A DNA stretch of 64,000 bases. It comes from Bolinopsis microptera. Its lineage: Eukaryota; Ctenophora; Tentaculata; Lobata; Bolinopsidae. Positions 14,991 to 26,625 of this stretch are shown here, piece after piece. The DNA lies in contig NC_087083.1 in assembly GCF_026151205.1 (NCBI RefSeq), positions 3,176,536 through 3,240,535 of the forward strand, given 5' to 3'. The notes under the pieces were generated by a model. That model was not told where the DNA came from and ran no database searches. It worked only from the letters and a program-made list of their open reading frames with translations. Made by a program: the position numbers and the translations under genes. Within the stretch, counting starts at the first letter, position 1; each line of letters opens with the position of its first letter.

Positions 14991-16957
14991 TTCATTTGAT
15001 AACTCATCATTTAAAAGAGCTAACTTAATTCCATCTCTTAACCATTTCTCAAACTTTTAACTTTTTAATTTTTGAAATTTTACAAATCTCAAACAAATTA
15101 CTATAGAAAGGGTTATGATTCACGAATCGTTTAAAAATCACCAAACGAATTTTATAACTATGTACAATATTTTGATATTTCTCACTACGTTTTAGAATTG
15201 TTGAGCTAGGCAAACAATTACAAATAACATGGAAATTGGCTAACCAAGAAATTTTATATAATTTCGTTCCCATAGTTGGTCAGAATCGAGGAATTGATAT
15301 AAAACAATGCTGGATGATGAATATCTGTATTGTTAGAAGTAGTAATGTAGTAATGTTATAAGCTGTTTTTGAGATTACTCTTTTCTGCAGAGCTGAGCTA
15401 GCGCGAATATTTTACTAGAATTCTATTGAATCTGCAGTCTGCACCAGGATGCATAAAATTAAAAACTTGGGTGTGCCTGATACTAAGAGTTTGGTAGTGG
15501 TTGTTGTCTGAAGATTCTTCTCGAACATCTTTTTTTTGTCGCAGGGCAATGTTACCGATGATATTGTTGCCGCTATTATTGTTGCCATTTGCATTCAGTC
15601 ATGATATGTCTAGACATGAGCTGATCCAAGTCAAACCCATTCTTAACCGATTTTTCTGTATTGTTCACGAAATAATGGCCCCCAAATTTTATTATTATTA
15701 TTATCTAATTATTATTATACTAGTGTAACCCGTGCCTTCGGCCGGGATTTCACTGCCGCAGTTAAAAAGGGTAGGAGTATTTACGGTTACCCGCTGAGTT
15801 AAAACCCGCATTAGGTGATGTGAACAATTAATATATTTGGAGTGCCCTCAGGTATCCAATAGTATCTGTACCACGACTATTACACCTCATTACTCCCGTC
15901 TTAAACCGCTTTAAATCGTTTTAGAAATTAACCCTTATTAAATCCGCACCACACCCGCCTTATATTTGAAAACACGCACTACATTATCGTATGAAAGTAA
16001 ACAAACAGACCGAAATGAGTGGTTCCCCCCCCCCCCCCCCCTAATAAGCGTATAGTATTACACGCATAAACATTGTCGTATGAAAGTATGAAATCTAGTC
16101 TCTCTACAGTTCAAACAGACCGCAATCAGTGCCCTACACTCCTAATATCACTTGCGGAGCTAACCTAATTACCAACGCTACATAATATGCAGTAATGGAA
16201 GAGAGAGCGAATAGGAAGAAAAAGTGAGCCATTTTAGTGGCTCACTCCATAATATTGCATTAATGGTACAAAACCATTAATTAAGCCACTTACCACCGGC
16301 CGATTTAAAAAAAATTTGCTTACGGGCTTCGTCAGAGTTTTGTCGGCACTATACCGAAAAACCCAGTCCCGTAGGCGTAACCCCTCCCGTTTTTTTATAT
16401 AACCGTTCGGAAATTTCCCGCACACACACACAGATTTCTTGAGATTAATAAGAGGTAATTGAGCTGATATTTTGCTGCTTATTATAGTTGCGGGCTCTCA
16501 CTCAGTAATATCCTCACCAGATGCATATCATCTCGAGGAAATAGAAAGACATAATTTTGATAAGCACAATCACCTCCCCAACTTTATTGCCACGAAGCAG
16601 TTCCGTTGATGTGTTCTGTTATCCTCACCGTTGCTATCACCTTCTACCATACCAACCATCTCGATGATATAGAATTCGAAAACCGGGTTATCTTCCGAGG
16701 TATATGGCCGACGTATTTTCAAGTTCATACCTCATGACTCATCTGCACAGCATTTAACATTTAATGCCTAACGACTGCTTTTCTTATTTTCTGTAAAATT
16801 GATATTATAAATTACCTGTTAAAATTGAATTTTCAATGGTTTTGAACTCCTTCAATTGTAGGTTTATAACTTCCCAGGACGCGCGCCGAGTTGGACTCGT
16901 CGACGGTCCTGATATATGGAACAAATATTTTACGAGTGTCACCCGTTTAACTCCTTC
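14991..16957. other. Intergenic, with a possible signal-peptide exon and element debris
   Basis: At 15,550 an ATG follows a T-rich acceptor (TTTTTTTTGTCGCAG) and reads MLPMILLPLLLLPFAFSHD, a good signal peptide. I find no convincing donor or next exon, so it is not called a gene. At about 15,716 GTGTAACCCGTGCCTTCGGC resembles a transposon end. A C20 tract is at 16,026-16,042. About 15,985-16,020 and 16,077-16,130 share a duplicated block around GTATGAAAGTA and AACAGACCG. About 16,857-16,955 is related to 53,374-53,476 in the foldback element. Confidence 0.45.
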
Positions 16958-17040
16958 GAGCGTTCATTTTAATGTCCGTTCAACATTATGTCCGTTCACA
17001 TAATAATGTCCGCTCAAATAAGGTCCGATATAATAAGGTA
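16958..17040 (+). mobile_element. Copy of the GTCCGTTCA small TIR element
   Basis: GCGTTCATTTTAATGTCCG is followed by GTCCGTTCACATAATAATG and ends in GTCCGATATAATAAGGTA. Related copies lie at 17,702-17,750 (minus), 37,978-38,124, 49,249-49,345 (both arms) and 51,027-51,103. Confidence 0.7.
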
Positions 17041-17193
17041 ATAATAATATGCACTCGTGTTATTTTCGCAGCTCTAATGAGAGCCATTTACACCAACTTA
17101 ACAATTGAGCAACTGAGCTTTCAGAAAGAGTACCAATAGTTCAATAAAATAATAATGTAAGTTCTTCTCGCTGAGGATGGCACTTAACATAGA

Positions 17194-17464
17194 CTGAAAA
17201 GAGCGGCAGACTAACGCCAAGGTATATGGACACCTCATCAGAGCATCTGATAAGATAGCTGAACGGAGGATGAGACTCGCAGGTCATCTAGCCAGACATG
17301 AAGAACTTCTGAGTCATCAACTTCTCTTCTGGGAACCCCTTCAAGGAGGTCGAAGGGGAAGACCACACCTCACATATATTGACATCCTTCGGAAGGACAC
17401 GGGGCTTGACGACAGCAAAGGAGTAAAGGAGATTAACAAACTCATGCTGAATAGACAGATTTGA
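17194..17464 (+). pseudogene. LINE ORF2 C-terminal remnant
   Basis: The frame reads ERQTNAKVYGHLIRASDKIA, then RRMRLAGHLARH and LLFWEPLQGGRRGRP, then LTYIDILRKDTGL. This is the usual C-terminal tail after the reverse transcriptase of many non-LTR elements (GH..RH, WEP..G.R.RGRP, TY.D.L..DTGL). It is open for about 90 residues and stopped by TGA at 17,462. Everything upstream of the tail, including the RT, is missing, so this is a dead 5'-truncated copy from a family different from the LINE at 56-59 kb. Confidence 0.8.
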
Positions 17465-17701
17465 AAAAAAAACTATCTCTGTTCGGACGTTGAGGCCGCC
17501 CTAAGTCGAGTCTAGTCTAAGTTCTTCTTCAAATAGCAAAGCCAGTTAAAGGCCGGGAATCATGGTCTCACTGACACTATGGAGGATAAATGCTCGAATT
17601 TACAAGTGCAGGGGGTTGCAAATTGTTTGCTTCCACTGTAACCATTTAGCAATATTAACTCACAGGTTCTGCAGATTTGAGGAAATTTCATTACTAATTT
17701 T

Positions 17702-17750
17702 ACTACCTTATCGGACCTTATTTGAACAGACATTATGTCTGTCTGCCTGG
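17702..17750 (-). mobile_element. Partial minus copy of the GTCCGTTCA element
   Basis: CTACCTTATCGGACCTTATT continues with TGAACAGACATTATGTC, the reverse complement of the right arm of the copies at 51,027 and 38,050. Confidence 0.6.
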
Positions 17751-17849
17751 GGTTTCATCCCGAATATGCTGCAGGGAATCGGTACCGAAAGGATCGCGGC
17801 TGTACCGACACAAGAAGCGGAGATCGGCACCTTGTCCCTAGCTTCTACA

Positions 17850-17968
17850 CTATAGTGTTGCTATAGTGTTGCTATAGTGTTGCTATAGTGTTGCTATAGT
17901 GTTGCTATAGTGTTGCTATAGTGTTGCTATAGTGTTGCTATAGTGTTGCTATAGTGTTGCTATAGTGT
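17850..17968. repeat. 11-bp array TATAGTGTTGC, about 11 copies
   Basis: Pure copies of the TATAG variant of the GTTGCTATGGT unit. A 14-bp direct repeat, TGTCCCTAGCTTCT, flanks it exactly at 17,833-17,846 and 17,966-17,979. Confidence 0.95.
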
Positions 17969-18239
17969 CCCTAGCTTCTTTCATTCGGTAAAATACCAAC
18001 TTAAAGCTTGTCTCACAGTCACATAAAAGGTATAAATAACCTAACAGTTATAATCATCTTTGCGTGATTTGCCAGAATGTCAGGAGCAGGCAACCTTTTA
18101 ATATTTTAACTTGCTAGAAGCTGAGCCAAGTATGATGTGACCGACTTATTACTTTATTAATTTGGTTTTTTAGTGACTCAGAGAACGTGACAGTGTTCAA
18201 GCCTGAAGAATTTTCTGATGTTAATTGCTAGTTCTTCTA

Positions 18240-18990
18240 TTGTTGGTGCTGCTATAAAGGTGCTGATATAGTGTTGCTATAGTTTTGCTATAGTGTTTCT
18301 ATAGTGTTGCTAAGGTGCTGTTATGTTTGTGCTAAGGTGTTGCTATGGTGTTTCTATATTGTTGCAAAGATTGTTGCTAAGGTGTTGCTAAGGTGTTGCT
18401 AAGGACGTGTTGCTAGGGTGTTGCTAAGGTGTTGCTAAGGTGTTGCTAAGGTGATACTAAGGTGATGCTATAGTGTTACTATAGTGTTCCTATGGTGTTT
18501 CTATATTGTTGCAAAGATTGATGTAAAGATTGTTGCTATGATGTTGCTATAGTGATGCTATGGTGCTGCTATGGTGTTGTTATGGTGTTGACTGTTGCTA
18601 TATATTTGCGAAGATTGTTGCTAACATTGTTGCAAAGATTTTTGCTATGATGTTGCTAAGGTGTTGCTAAGGTGTTGCTAAGGTGTTGCTAAGGTGTTGC
18701 TAAGGTGTTGCTAAGGTGTTTCAATATTGTTGCAAAGATTGTTGCTAAGGTGTTCCTAAGGTGTTGCTAAGGTGATACTAAGGTGATGCTATAGTGTTGC
18801 TATAGTGTTCCTATGGTGTTTCTATATTGTTGCAAAGATTGTTGTAAAGATTGTTGCTATGGTGTTGCTATAGTGTTGCTATGGTGTTGCTATGGTGCTG
18901 CTATGGTGTTGTTATGGTGTTGACTGTTGCTATATAGTAGCGAAGATTGTTGCGAAGATTGTTGTTAAGATTGTTGCAAAGATTGTATTC
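18240..18990. repeat. Degenerate 11-bp array with duplicated blocks
   Basis: Many diverged GTTGCTAAGGT, GTTGCTATAGT and TTGCAAAGATTG units. A segment of about 110 bp at 18,498-18,604 recurs at 18,818-18,934; both start TTTCTATATTGTTGCAAAGA and end with GTTGACTGTTGCTATAT. The array is therefore older than its neighbours and has been reshuffled by segmental duplication. Confidence 0.88.
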
Positions 18991-20072
18991 AGTTCCTCAC
19001 TTGATTAGCTGGACTGGGTATTAAGGCTAATTCAAAAGCATTTCTTTACCACGACTTAAAGAACTTGGTGGGCACTCAATTTGTGCCTTAACAAAACCAA
19101 TCATTGAAGAATGGTATTTTAGTGTCATTATCAAGAAACAAAATGTTCGTCCACAAATCTGGATTGTTTAGTTAATTGGAACAATGCTTTAGTTTGCTAC
19201 TGTGGAGCATTCTATAACTCTCTAAGAAACTTGAACAGCCCATAAGTAGTATCTTAAGATATTTGTTGACAACAATTGGCGAGCATAATATTTCTATTTC
19301 GTGTCGATGCTTTGAGATTCTAATATAATAAGCATTATACAATTGTTTTAAAGACAAACTACCGTGTTTATCTTTTATAGTATTATTGTATCTGTATAAT
19401 TAGATTGCTCCCATACGAGCAGGGTTACATTGCTATACTGTTCTCGGTAATAAGGTAATACTACAAGCTTAGTTGGTTGTATTACCAAGACGAGTTCGTT
19501 AGTGTTCTCCTTGGTATTTAATGTTTAATTCCTGTTTAATTCCTACCTTACTATAATATTAGGACGCAATGAAAGTACCGGACCACGATGCATAATTTCT
19601 GTTAATATAAAACTCCGTTACAAATTGAACTGGGATCTATATACGATTCTCGGTAAATACTGGTTGACTATTGGTTAAGTAGTATACAGTTATTTCATTT
19701 GCACTAAATTTGACAATAAATCAAAAACAGGACACTATTTATGAAACACCCTGTATTTGGGCTTCGTATCCTGGTGAATAGAAATACTGGCATATCAGGA
19801 TTTTGACTTTTGTTGGCGTCTTCCATTAAAAGAAATTGGCACTCAATTATAGTTTCATTGTAAGATCATAACAATACCAATAATTGGAGAATGATATTAT
19901 AGTGTCGTCATTGCCACATTTTAAAATGTTCAAAACATGTTAGTATTGACAGTGATTCTAGTTTTTAATGTTTTTAATTGGTTGCAGTGTCATGTGTCAT
20001 GTCCCGCACATGCCGCGATTTCCTTTTGTCCCTGCGTGTCATACTAATATGTTTCACCTCCCCACCAGTAGC
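18991..20072. other. Intergenic, no gene recognised
   Basis: No exon recognised. It contains the TIR-like end at 19,721-19,755. The frame at 19,172-19,357 has no supporting context. Confidence 0.5.
19721..19755 (-). repeat. TIR-like end related to 8,089
   Basis: The reverse complement begins TACAGGGTGTTTCATAAATA, matching the sequence at 8,089 with few changes over about 35 bp. Confidence 0.6.
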
Positions 20073-20081
20073 CAGTTCGTT

Positions 20082-20537
20082 GCTATAGTGTTGCTATAGT
20101 GTTGCTATAGTGTTGCTATAGTGTTGCTATAGTGTTGCTATAGTGTTGCTATAGTGTTGACTGTTGCTATAGTGTTGCTATAGTGTTGCTATAGTGTTGC
20201 TATAGTGTTGCTATAGTGTTGCTATAGTGTTGCTATAGTGTTGCTATGGTGTTGCTATAGTGTTGCTATGGTGTTGCTATAGTGTTGCTATAGTGTTGCT
20301 ATAGTGTTGCTATAGTGTTGCTATAGTGTTGCTATAGTGTTGACTGTTGCTATAGTGTTGCTATAGTGTTGCTATAGTGTTGCTATAGTGTTGCTATAGT
20401 GTTGCTATAGTGTTGCTATAGTGTTGCTATGGTGTTGCTATAGTGTTGCTATGGTGTTGCTATAGTGTTGCTATAGTGTTGCTATAGTGTTGCTATAGTG
20501 TTGCTATAGTGTTGCTATAGTGTTGCTATGGTGTCGA
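20082..20537. repeat. 11-bp array with a 183-bp higher-order repeat
   Basis: About 41 units, mainly GTTGCTATAGT with interspersed GTTGCTATGGT. The odd junction GTTGACTGTTGC occurs at about 20,157 and about 20,340. The order of TATAG and TATGG units between these marks repeats, giving a higher-order unit of about 183 bp. A 10-bp direct repeat, CAGTTCGTTG, flanks the array at 20,073-20,082 and 20,538-20,547. Confidence 0.93.
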
Positions 20538-20547
20538 CAGTTCGTTG

Positions 20548-21476
20548 GATAAACGTTGTATCAAGGTTAGAATTTACACTTTGCAACGTTATGTTTCAGT
20601 TAATGTTGCATAAATAACGTTAAAAATGTTACCTATCATCAACTTTTTACCAACGTTAGTTATTTAAAGCTTACGAACGTATAATATGCAATGTATATCA
20701 AAGTTACTATTGTGACGGTACATTAGAACCAGACAAAAACATATTGTGAAGGGCCTGAACGGATACAACGTTGTAGCGCAATTTAATTTTTAACGTTGCC
20801 GCCAGTATCCAGATCAATTATAATTATAAAATCTTTGGAGGCTGTTGAGGAAGTTATTAAGTAATATATCTGGGCGTGTTTTGAATTTTCCTGGTGAATG
20901 AAAAATCCTGACAAATCGAGGTATGATTTTCGCTAAATGCATTTAAATGTTGGGGATCTGAGAAACTATGATTTGTCTGGGTTTCAGATGGCGGAACGGT
21001 AATTGGCGTATTTATACTGTATTTACGGTTCTTTTGCGATAGTCTAAACGCGCTAGCTATAGCGCTTACTAGCGCTTATTCACATTGTATTGTGATTGTT
21101 TATTACCACTTTATATTCGTTACTGTTATAGACCATGCTGAACGATAGCACATTATGAAGGAGAAAGTGCCATGCACAACTACTGTTAGCAACACCATAG
21201 CAACCGCTGTTAGCAACACCATAGCAACCACTGTTATAGATCGAAACAGACTTGCAACCCTGAAAAAGACCTTGTTAGCATATCGGATCGAATATGAGAA
21301 ACAGGTAATGTATAGTAATAAATTTATATAGTTAATTAAAAAACTAAACATCTTTAAAAAGTGCATATTTTAAAATACATAGAATGAAACATTTCGGCCT
21401 AGTGAATTGTGAATGCATTTATTTATGTTAGTTTGAAATGATAAAATGGAAGTTTGATAATTTGATGCTGTTTCAG
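20548..21476. other. Intergenic or intronic, with foldback-type ends
   Basis: About 21,018-21,085 starts GGTTCTTTTGCGATAGTC and continues with AGCGCT-rich sequence, matching the left end of the foldback-like element near 52,801. About 21,186-21,235 holds two inverse copies of the GTTGCTATGGT-type repeat (AGCAACACCATAGCAACC). No gene recognised. Confidence 0.5.
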
Positions 21477-23399
21477 ATACAATTGCTGAACTCAGATCAG
21501 GAAGAGGTGTCACCCTGTAATGGTCACGTGCCACCCTGTAATGGTCACGTGTCACCCCGCGATAGTCACGTGTCACCCCGCGATAGTCACGTGCCACCCT
21601 GCAATGGTAATGGTCACGATGTTACTTCTCAATCAACAGGTTAATATTCACAGTAACTATATCTTAAAAGATTATTACTTCTAGTTCTCAATTCTCATTT
21701 GATCGAGAGTTGTATAATTATTTATGACTATATTTATCTCCTAGAAATAATGTTTCTTTAATTCGATTCATGATACGAGATTAGCTATTCCTATCCTCCC
21801 ATTAATTGTTTCCAGCAACTTTGAAATTCCGCTCTAATCCTCCTCCCGGATCAGCATTTTGCTATGGTGTTGCTATGGTGTTGCTATGGTGTTGCTATGG
21901 TGTTGCTAAGGTGTTGCTAAGGTGTTACTAAGGTGTTGCTAAGGTGTTGCTGTGGAGTTGCTATGGTGTTGCTATGGTGTTGCTATGGTGTTGCTATGGT
22001 GTTGCTATGGTGTTGCTATGGTGTTGCTATGGTGTTGCTATGGTGTTGCTATGGTGTTGCTATGGTGTTGCTATGGTGTTGCTATGGTGTTGCTATGGTG
22101 TTGCTATGGTGTTGCTATGGTGTTACCATGGTGTTACCGGTTGCTAATTCTAAAATACAGAACTCCTCTGACATTTGTCTGAATGTTGTTTGTCCAGTAT
22201 CAACATAACTTTAGATTTGTTTGGAGAGGCGAATCATACACAGTTTAGGCTTTTGAAATCTCCGAATACAATATCATCTTTAGAGTACCTCCTCAAATTA
22301 TTTGTTATATGTAGTAGTGTTGAAAGTATTAAAACACAGTGTTAACATACACATGTTCACAGTTTTCTAATTATAACAGTTAAAAAGCTTATTTATTTTG
22401 GGCCCTTCATCGCTTTATTCCGGCCCGGACATTGTATACCCGAAAGAGCCACAATTTATACAAGAAAAGCTCCACTCTTAGAGTCAAAGAAGATCACAGG
22501 ACTATTCGAACTACATTTAATATGCTTTTTCTGTAGCACATTAACATGCAGGAGTATCAATGATTTAATGAAGCATATTATATTCAATTATTCGACTGAA
22601 ATTTAAAAAAGTAAAAAAACCATACACTTGATAAAATCATGTTGTCTGTATAAACCATAAACTTAATAACATTTTGTTTTTATTGTTGTCCCTCCGAGAC
22701 TAAGTGAGTAATTGCGCAGCGAGACTCGATTGTGATCTAAATACTCATTGTGAATACCGATGGAGCGATTGAACACCTTAATAGCTCCTATGAGTCCCCT
22801 AACCTGATCTTTAAGCAGGGGTATTGAGCAAGTACTACTGATGCAATAACTATTGTCATTTAACTATTGGACACCCCTGTCATTATTAGAACAGGTGGCT
22901 ATGTAGTAAAAGTGGGTATTAATGTTGCTCAATACGAGCGTTTAAGATCTGATGTATTTGTAAAAGTGGGTTAACGCTGGGTTTAATGGCTGCAGGAGTG
23001 TTGCTATGGTGTTGCTATGGTGTTGCTATGGTGACCTAATTCAGCCATTCATCATGGTACAGCTCAGACTGTAATAATCAGATTTATAATCAGTTTAGGT
23101 GCCAGGTACGATTTGTTGGAATATTTTACAGGGGCTTTAGCTTTGTCCCCGGTGGTAAATTCTAACTTATAGTTTAGTATTTTTAAATACTAAATTACAC
23201 TAATGTAAAACGCAAATACGCTAATAATTCTGCCTCGGTATGAACCAAGCCAAATATTTATTGTTTTGGTTAAAGAAAGATTAATGAACATTTTGACACA
23301 GTTTCAGAAGGAGAAGACGAGCCATTATTTTCTAAGTACGATAAGGACGTCTTCAACCAACGAGTTCTACCGATAATATCTTACTCTAGCGGCAGTGAG
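21477..23399 (+). CDS. Two candidate coding exons of an unidentified gene
   Basis: Candidate exon 1 is 21,477-21,639. It begins after GATGCTGTTTCAG, ends before GTTAAT and encodes IQLLNSDQEEVSPCNGHV followed by an imperfect 8-residue repeat (SPCNGHVP / SPRDSHV). The repeat comes from a 24-bp minisatellite carrying CACGTG in each unit. Candidate exon 2 is 23,308-23,399, after TTGACACAGTTTCAG. It encodes an acidic peptide starting EGEDEPLFSKYDKDVF and ends SYSSGSE. Exon 1 ends in phase 1 and exon 2 starts in phase 1, so they join cleanly. A possible extra exon starts at about 21,817 (ATLKFRSNPPPGSAF) but runs into the 11-bp array without a good donor. No start, stop or family was found. Confidence 0.35.
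21517..21618. repeat. 24-bp E-box minisatellite inside a candidate exon
   Basis: About four copies of a unit containing GGTCACGTGCCACCCTGTAA or its variant AGTCACGTGTCACCCCGCG. Each copy carries a CACGTG palindrome and the array keeps frame in the candidate exon. Confidence 0.85.
21856..22130. repeat. 11-bp array GTTGCTATGGT, about 25 copies
   Basis: Mostly pure units, with a GTTGCTAAGGT block at about 21,900-21,950. Because 11 is not a multiple of 3, all three forward frames read the same 11-residue cycle; no protein is implied. The right edge decays through GTTACCATGGT. Confidence 0.95.
22245..22335 (+). repeat. Dispersed repeat related to 10.38-10.46 kb
   Basis: The shared core CCTCAAATTATTTGTTATAT is followed by GTAGTAGTGTTGAA. 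Similarity extends leftwards through TTGAAATCT. Class unknown. Confidence 0.65.
22995..23032. repeat. Three-copy 11-bp block
   Basis: Three GTTGCTATGGT units, the easternmost block of this family. Confidence 0.85.
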
Positions 23400-25490
23400 G
23401 TTAGATTATGCACATATATTATTATTACTAGCAGGAACCCGTCTAATCCTAAAGTGGTGTCAAGACTCAAGAGTCTAAAATAATTATTACATGTGTCGAC
23501 ACTGTTATGTGGTATGGTCCAAAGAAGTAATTCTTACAGTTAGTTTTTTGTTAGTTGTTTCAATTGTCGAGATCACAGCTACAGCTAAGAAAAAATAAAA
23601 TATAATTTTGGTAGTTATAAATAATTAATTAGTTATAATTAATTAATAATTATACTGTAACGCGACTTTTATCACCTCACTCTTTAGAACTGATACAGTT
23701 GATCCCTGTCCTGAGTGTCCACATTGCTCAAGCACATTATTTCACTTCACACTTCACACTGAACTATAACCTTAACAATTTAACAACTACAACTTTTCCT
23801 GTATATGACAATGCTGGCAAAATTCCCACAATCTTCAGCTTTTTTTGTCACTTGCATCATAATGTTCACCACATGCATAATCATCTTAAAGACTTCCTCC
23901 TCCTTTTTGTAATTGCTTAATTGGTCTTCAGCACGCTCGACATGTCCTTCTTCCGCAATCTTCTCACTAGCCCTTTGTCAGGAACAAATATCTACTCTAC
24001 CTTATCAATAAGGCCACATGAAGTATCAATATCTTTACCCCTTTATACTTCTATACTATTCTTATGTTATAGTTACAATAAGATTACAAAAATATTGTTA
24101 ACTATTCGAGTATGATAATCGTAATTTAATAATAGATAATAATACTTCTAGACTGTTTTGCTCAAACCGATTTTGCTACGAATGTACAAGCTTGTGATTT
24201 TGCTACTCTTTATACTAACTTAGAGCACAGCTCGATATCAAAACTACGCTTTCTATAGAGATTAAGTTAGCTTAAGTATATTAAGTGTAAATACATTTCT
24301 ATTTATGTCAAATCATTCGTCTGGGTGAATCATTGGTTTTTATTTTGAGGATGGTTTGATCGAGGCTGGGATTTTCTGATAATATTTGCTATTTTAGATT
24401 TGGAAATCTCATATTTCGTCAGTTTATCAGCGTACCTATTGCTCTATTGCTCTATTGGGGACCCTACATAGCCTACCCTACTTTGTGGTATTTTGAGAAC
24501 GGCTATCACGAAAAGCTTTATAAAAGAGACTATTTTCTTATTTTGGTGCAAGAATGATGGGTAAAACCGTTCGCCTGATCGATGATATTATTTTTATCAC
24601 TTCATATCTGCAAGATTGGGAAATTTCTAAATACCAGTGCGTGTTGTTTACTTCTTATTGTACACATAATGTCTTTTAGTTATGCTGCTATTTATAATTA
24701 TAACCTTGTAACTTAAACACTGTTTTTTTTGTTATATGTTTAATACTTTGATATTTATAATATCTATAGCTATGTATTGTTGATTGACATTATATAAGAC
24801 ATTAACTATCAATTAAATTATGTTAAGGTAAATCTATAGGAAGGGTTGAGCCAGTGACTCATGTTGTTTCTTAAGTAACATAACTACATAATAAACTTGC
24901 GTCCTACTGTGTACTAACTTAAATATGTAATTTTATTTTAAGTGCAGTGGTAGAACAGATAAACGTATGATAGCAACAGCCGCGTTGATTCTACACGTAA
25001 TTACCGGATTATGTGCATATAATTACCAGATTATGTGCATATAATTACCAAATTGTGTGCATATTATGTCCAATAAGGTAGCTATTCATGCAGTTCTTCA
25101 GACCCCACCTGCGGGTTATTAATCATGATGTCATCTTTAAACTGGTAAAGTGTTTTAGTGTGTTGTGTTCATCACGAGGTTGGTTTTATTTTTGTTTCTT
25201 TTCTCGATAATTTGGCGCTGAAAGTTCATTTCGATGTATATTATTGACTTATTGCTTCAGTAAGAAAAGAGGAAATATGCTAATATAATATACTAAAATA
25301 ATATCACAGCAACTTCACCTGTTTTATCTTCAATAACATAACCTACCTGTCTGAGCTATAGCGTACTTATAGCTACTTAACCCACACCATGACTTCTACT
25401 CGACACACGTACACATTTAACTACTAAGAGATAAGTGATAGATCATGACATTTTGTATACATCACTTGGCGCTGCGGTACTTGGTAGTCA
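23400..25490. other. AT-rich, no gene recognised
   Basis: I saw no exon that continues the candidate at 23,308-23,399 and no RNA gene. A 21-bp repeat around GTGCATATAATTACCAGATT occurs three times at about 25,012-25,065. Confidence 0.45.
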
Positions 25491-25494
25491 TGCT

Positions 25495-26625
25495 GTTCTG
25501 GTTAGGGTTTGCATTATCGGTCCAATAATTTTTATCGCCGATAACCGATAACAATTTTGAAATTATCGGCGATACCGATAATTATCGGCGATAAAATTTG
25601 GTCATAACAATGAGCTAAGTTTCTGTTGATTTTTATGACTGACATAATCAATTACACCTTCGTCACCTTTGTGAATGAGGATTACAGAAGTCCTGAGTTA
25701 CTGTTACACGAATTCTAAACACGATTTGAAATTCCACAACGGCATCGTAAATGTATTTAGAAAGCTGTTACTCAAGGGCAACAGTCATTGTATGATGGTT
25801 CATTTGCAGTAATGGGGCCACGTTTATTCCATCAGATCTTCACCTCATTGAAGACCCACTGCTGTTCAAAGCAAAGCTATCAGCATTTCTTAAACCGTTT
25901 CCAGATAACCCACCTGTGAGCAATTACAGCTGCCCTAATAGAAATTCTTTGCTGGACTGGAGTATGAATAAGGCAGCAGCGACGCTGCAAGGGCGGTCGA
26001 ACTATTCGATGACCCAGCAGAGGAATCTAAGAATCTCTCCAAAGTATCCAAAGTATCCAATCAGATAATATCAATTCAAGTGCGTGCAAATTACAATTTA
26101 GTTTACAGATGTTCAAAGAAAAACAAGTAACTTTACTTAGAAGTTTTATTGGCGAAATATAATTTTAGGAATATTAACATATCTAGAGACTTGTCCGAGA
26201 GCCTATATCTTAGTTTTGTGAGGAAAAGCCCGCTGGCGCTAAATTTTCTCTCAGCCTCCACGGAAATGGGTGGTATGGTAGATATGCAGCTGGCCAGCTC
26301 GCTTATCGAAGTAGTCTTCTTCTTGCCAGCAGTAGCCATGAAGAGAGCGATCTCTTTAGTCCACGTGTCCTTTCGTGATGGGGACGAGTCGATGACTTAG
26401 TTAACAGTGAAGATAACTCGTTTGCTAGCGGAATCCGTTGAGAAGCTGATAAAGTACTAAATTTGACTGATGATTTTACGGAATTTCGAACTTTTTGGAA
26501 ATAATTTTTGTAGAAACGATTTTGATATTATCGGTTTATCGATTACAAATTATCGCCGATAACCGATAGTGCATTTTTTACAAACTATCGCCGATAATAT
26601 CGGTTGCAAACCCAGAACCCTAGTT
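25495..26625 (-). mobile_element. Degenerate hAT-like transposon
   Basis: Imperfect inverted ends (TTAGGGTTTGCATTATCGG at 25,502; the complement of TAGGGTTCTGGGTTTGCAAC at the right end) enclose sub-terminal inverted runs of ATCGGCGATAACCGATAA. The minus frame 26,339-26,133 reads CISTIPPISVEAERKFSASG then LRYRLSDKSLDMLIFLK, the hAT C-terminal dimerisation motif (P.tSv.sER.FS..G...t..R.rLs...v..L.fL). The rest of the transposase is not visible as an open frame, so this is a remnant. Confidence 0.75.

Noticed and set aside
14333-15010. Poly-Gly, poly-Pro and Val-Glu-Glu-Gly frames in the C-rich array
   Set aside because: The 12-bp unit lacks stops in all frames; both strands are open, and the flanking residues have no recognisable domain or splice context.
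15550-15728. Possible first exon with a signal peptide
   Set aside because: Good leader sequence and acceptor, but no convincing donor and no phased downstream exon; mentioned only within the intergenic entry.
21933-22208. Three overlapping plus frames rich in Leu, Cys and Trp
   Set aside because: An 11-bp unit gives the same 11-residue cycle in every frame; no coding signal beyond the repeat.
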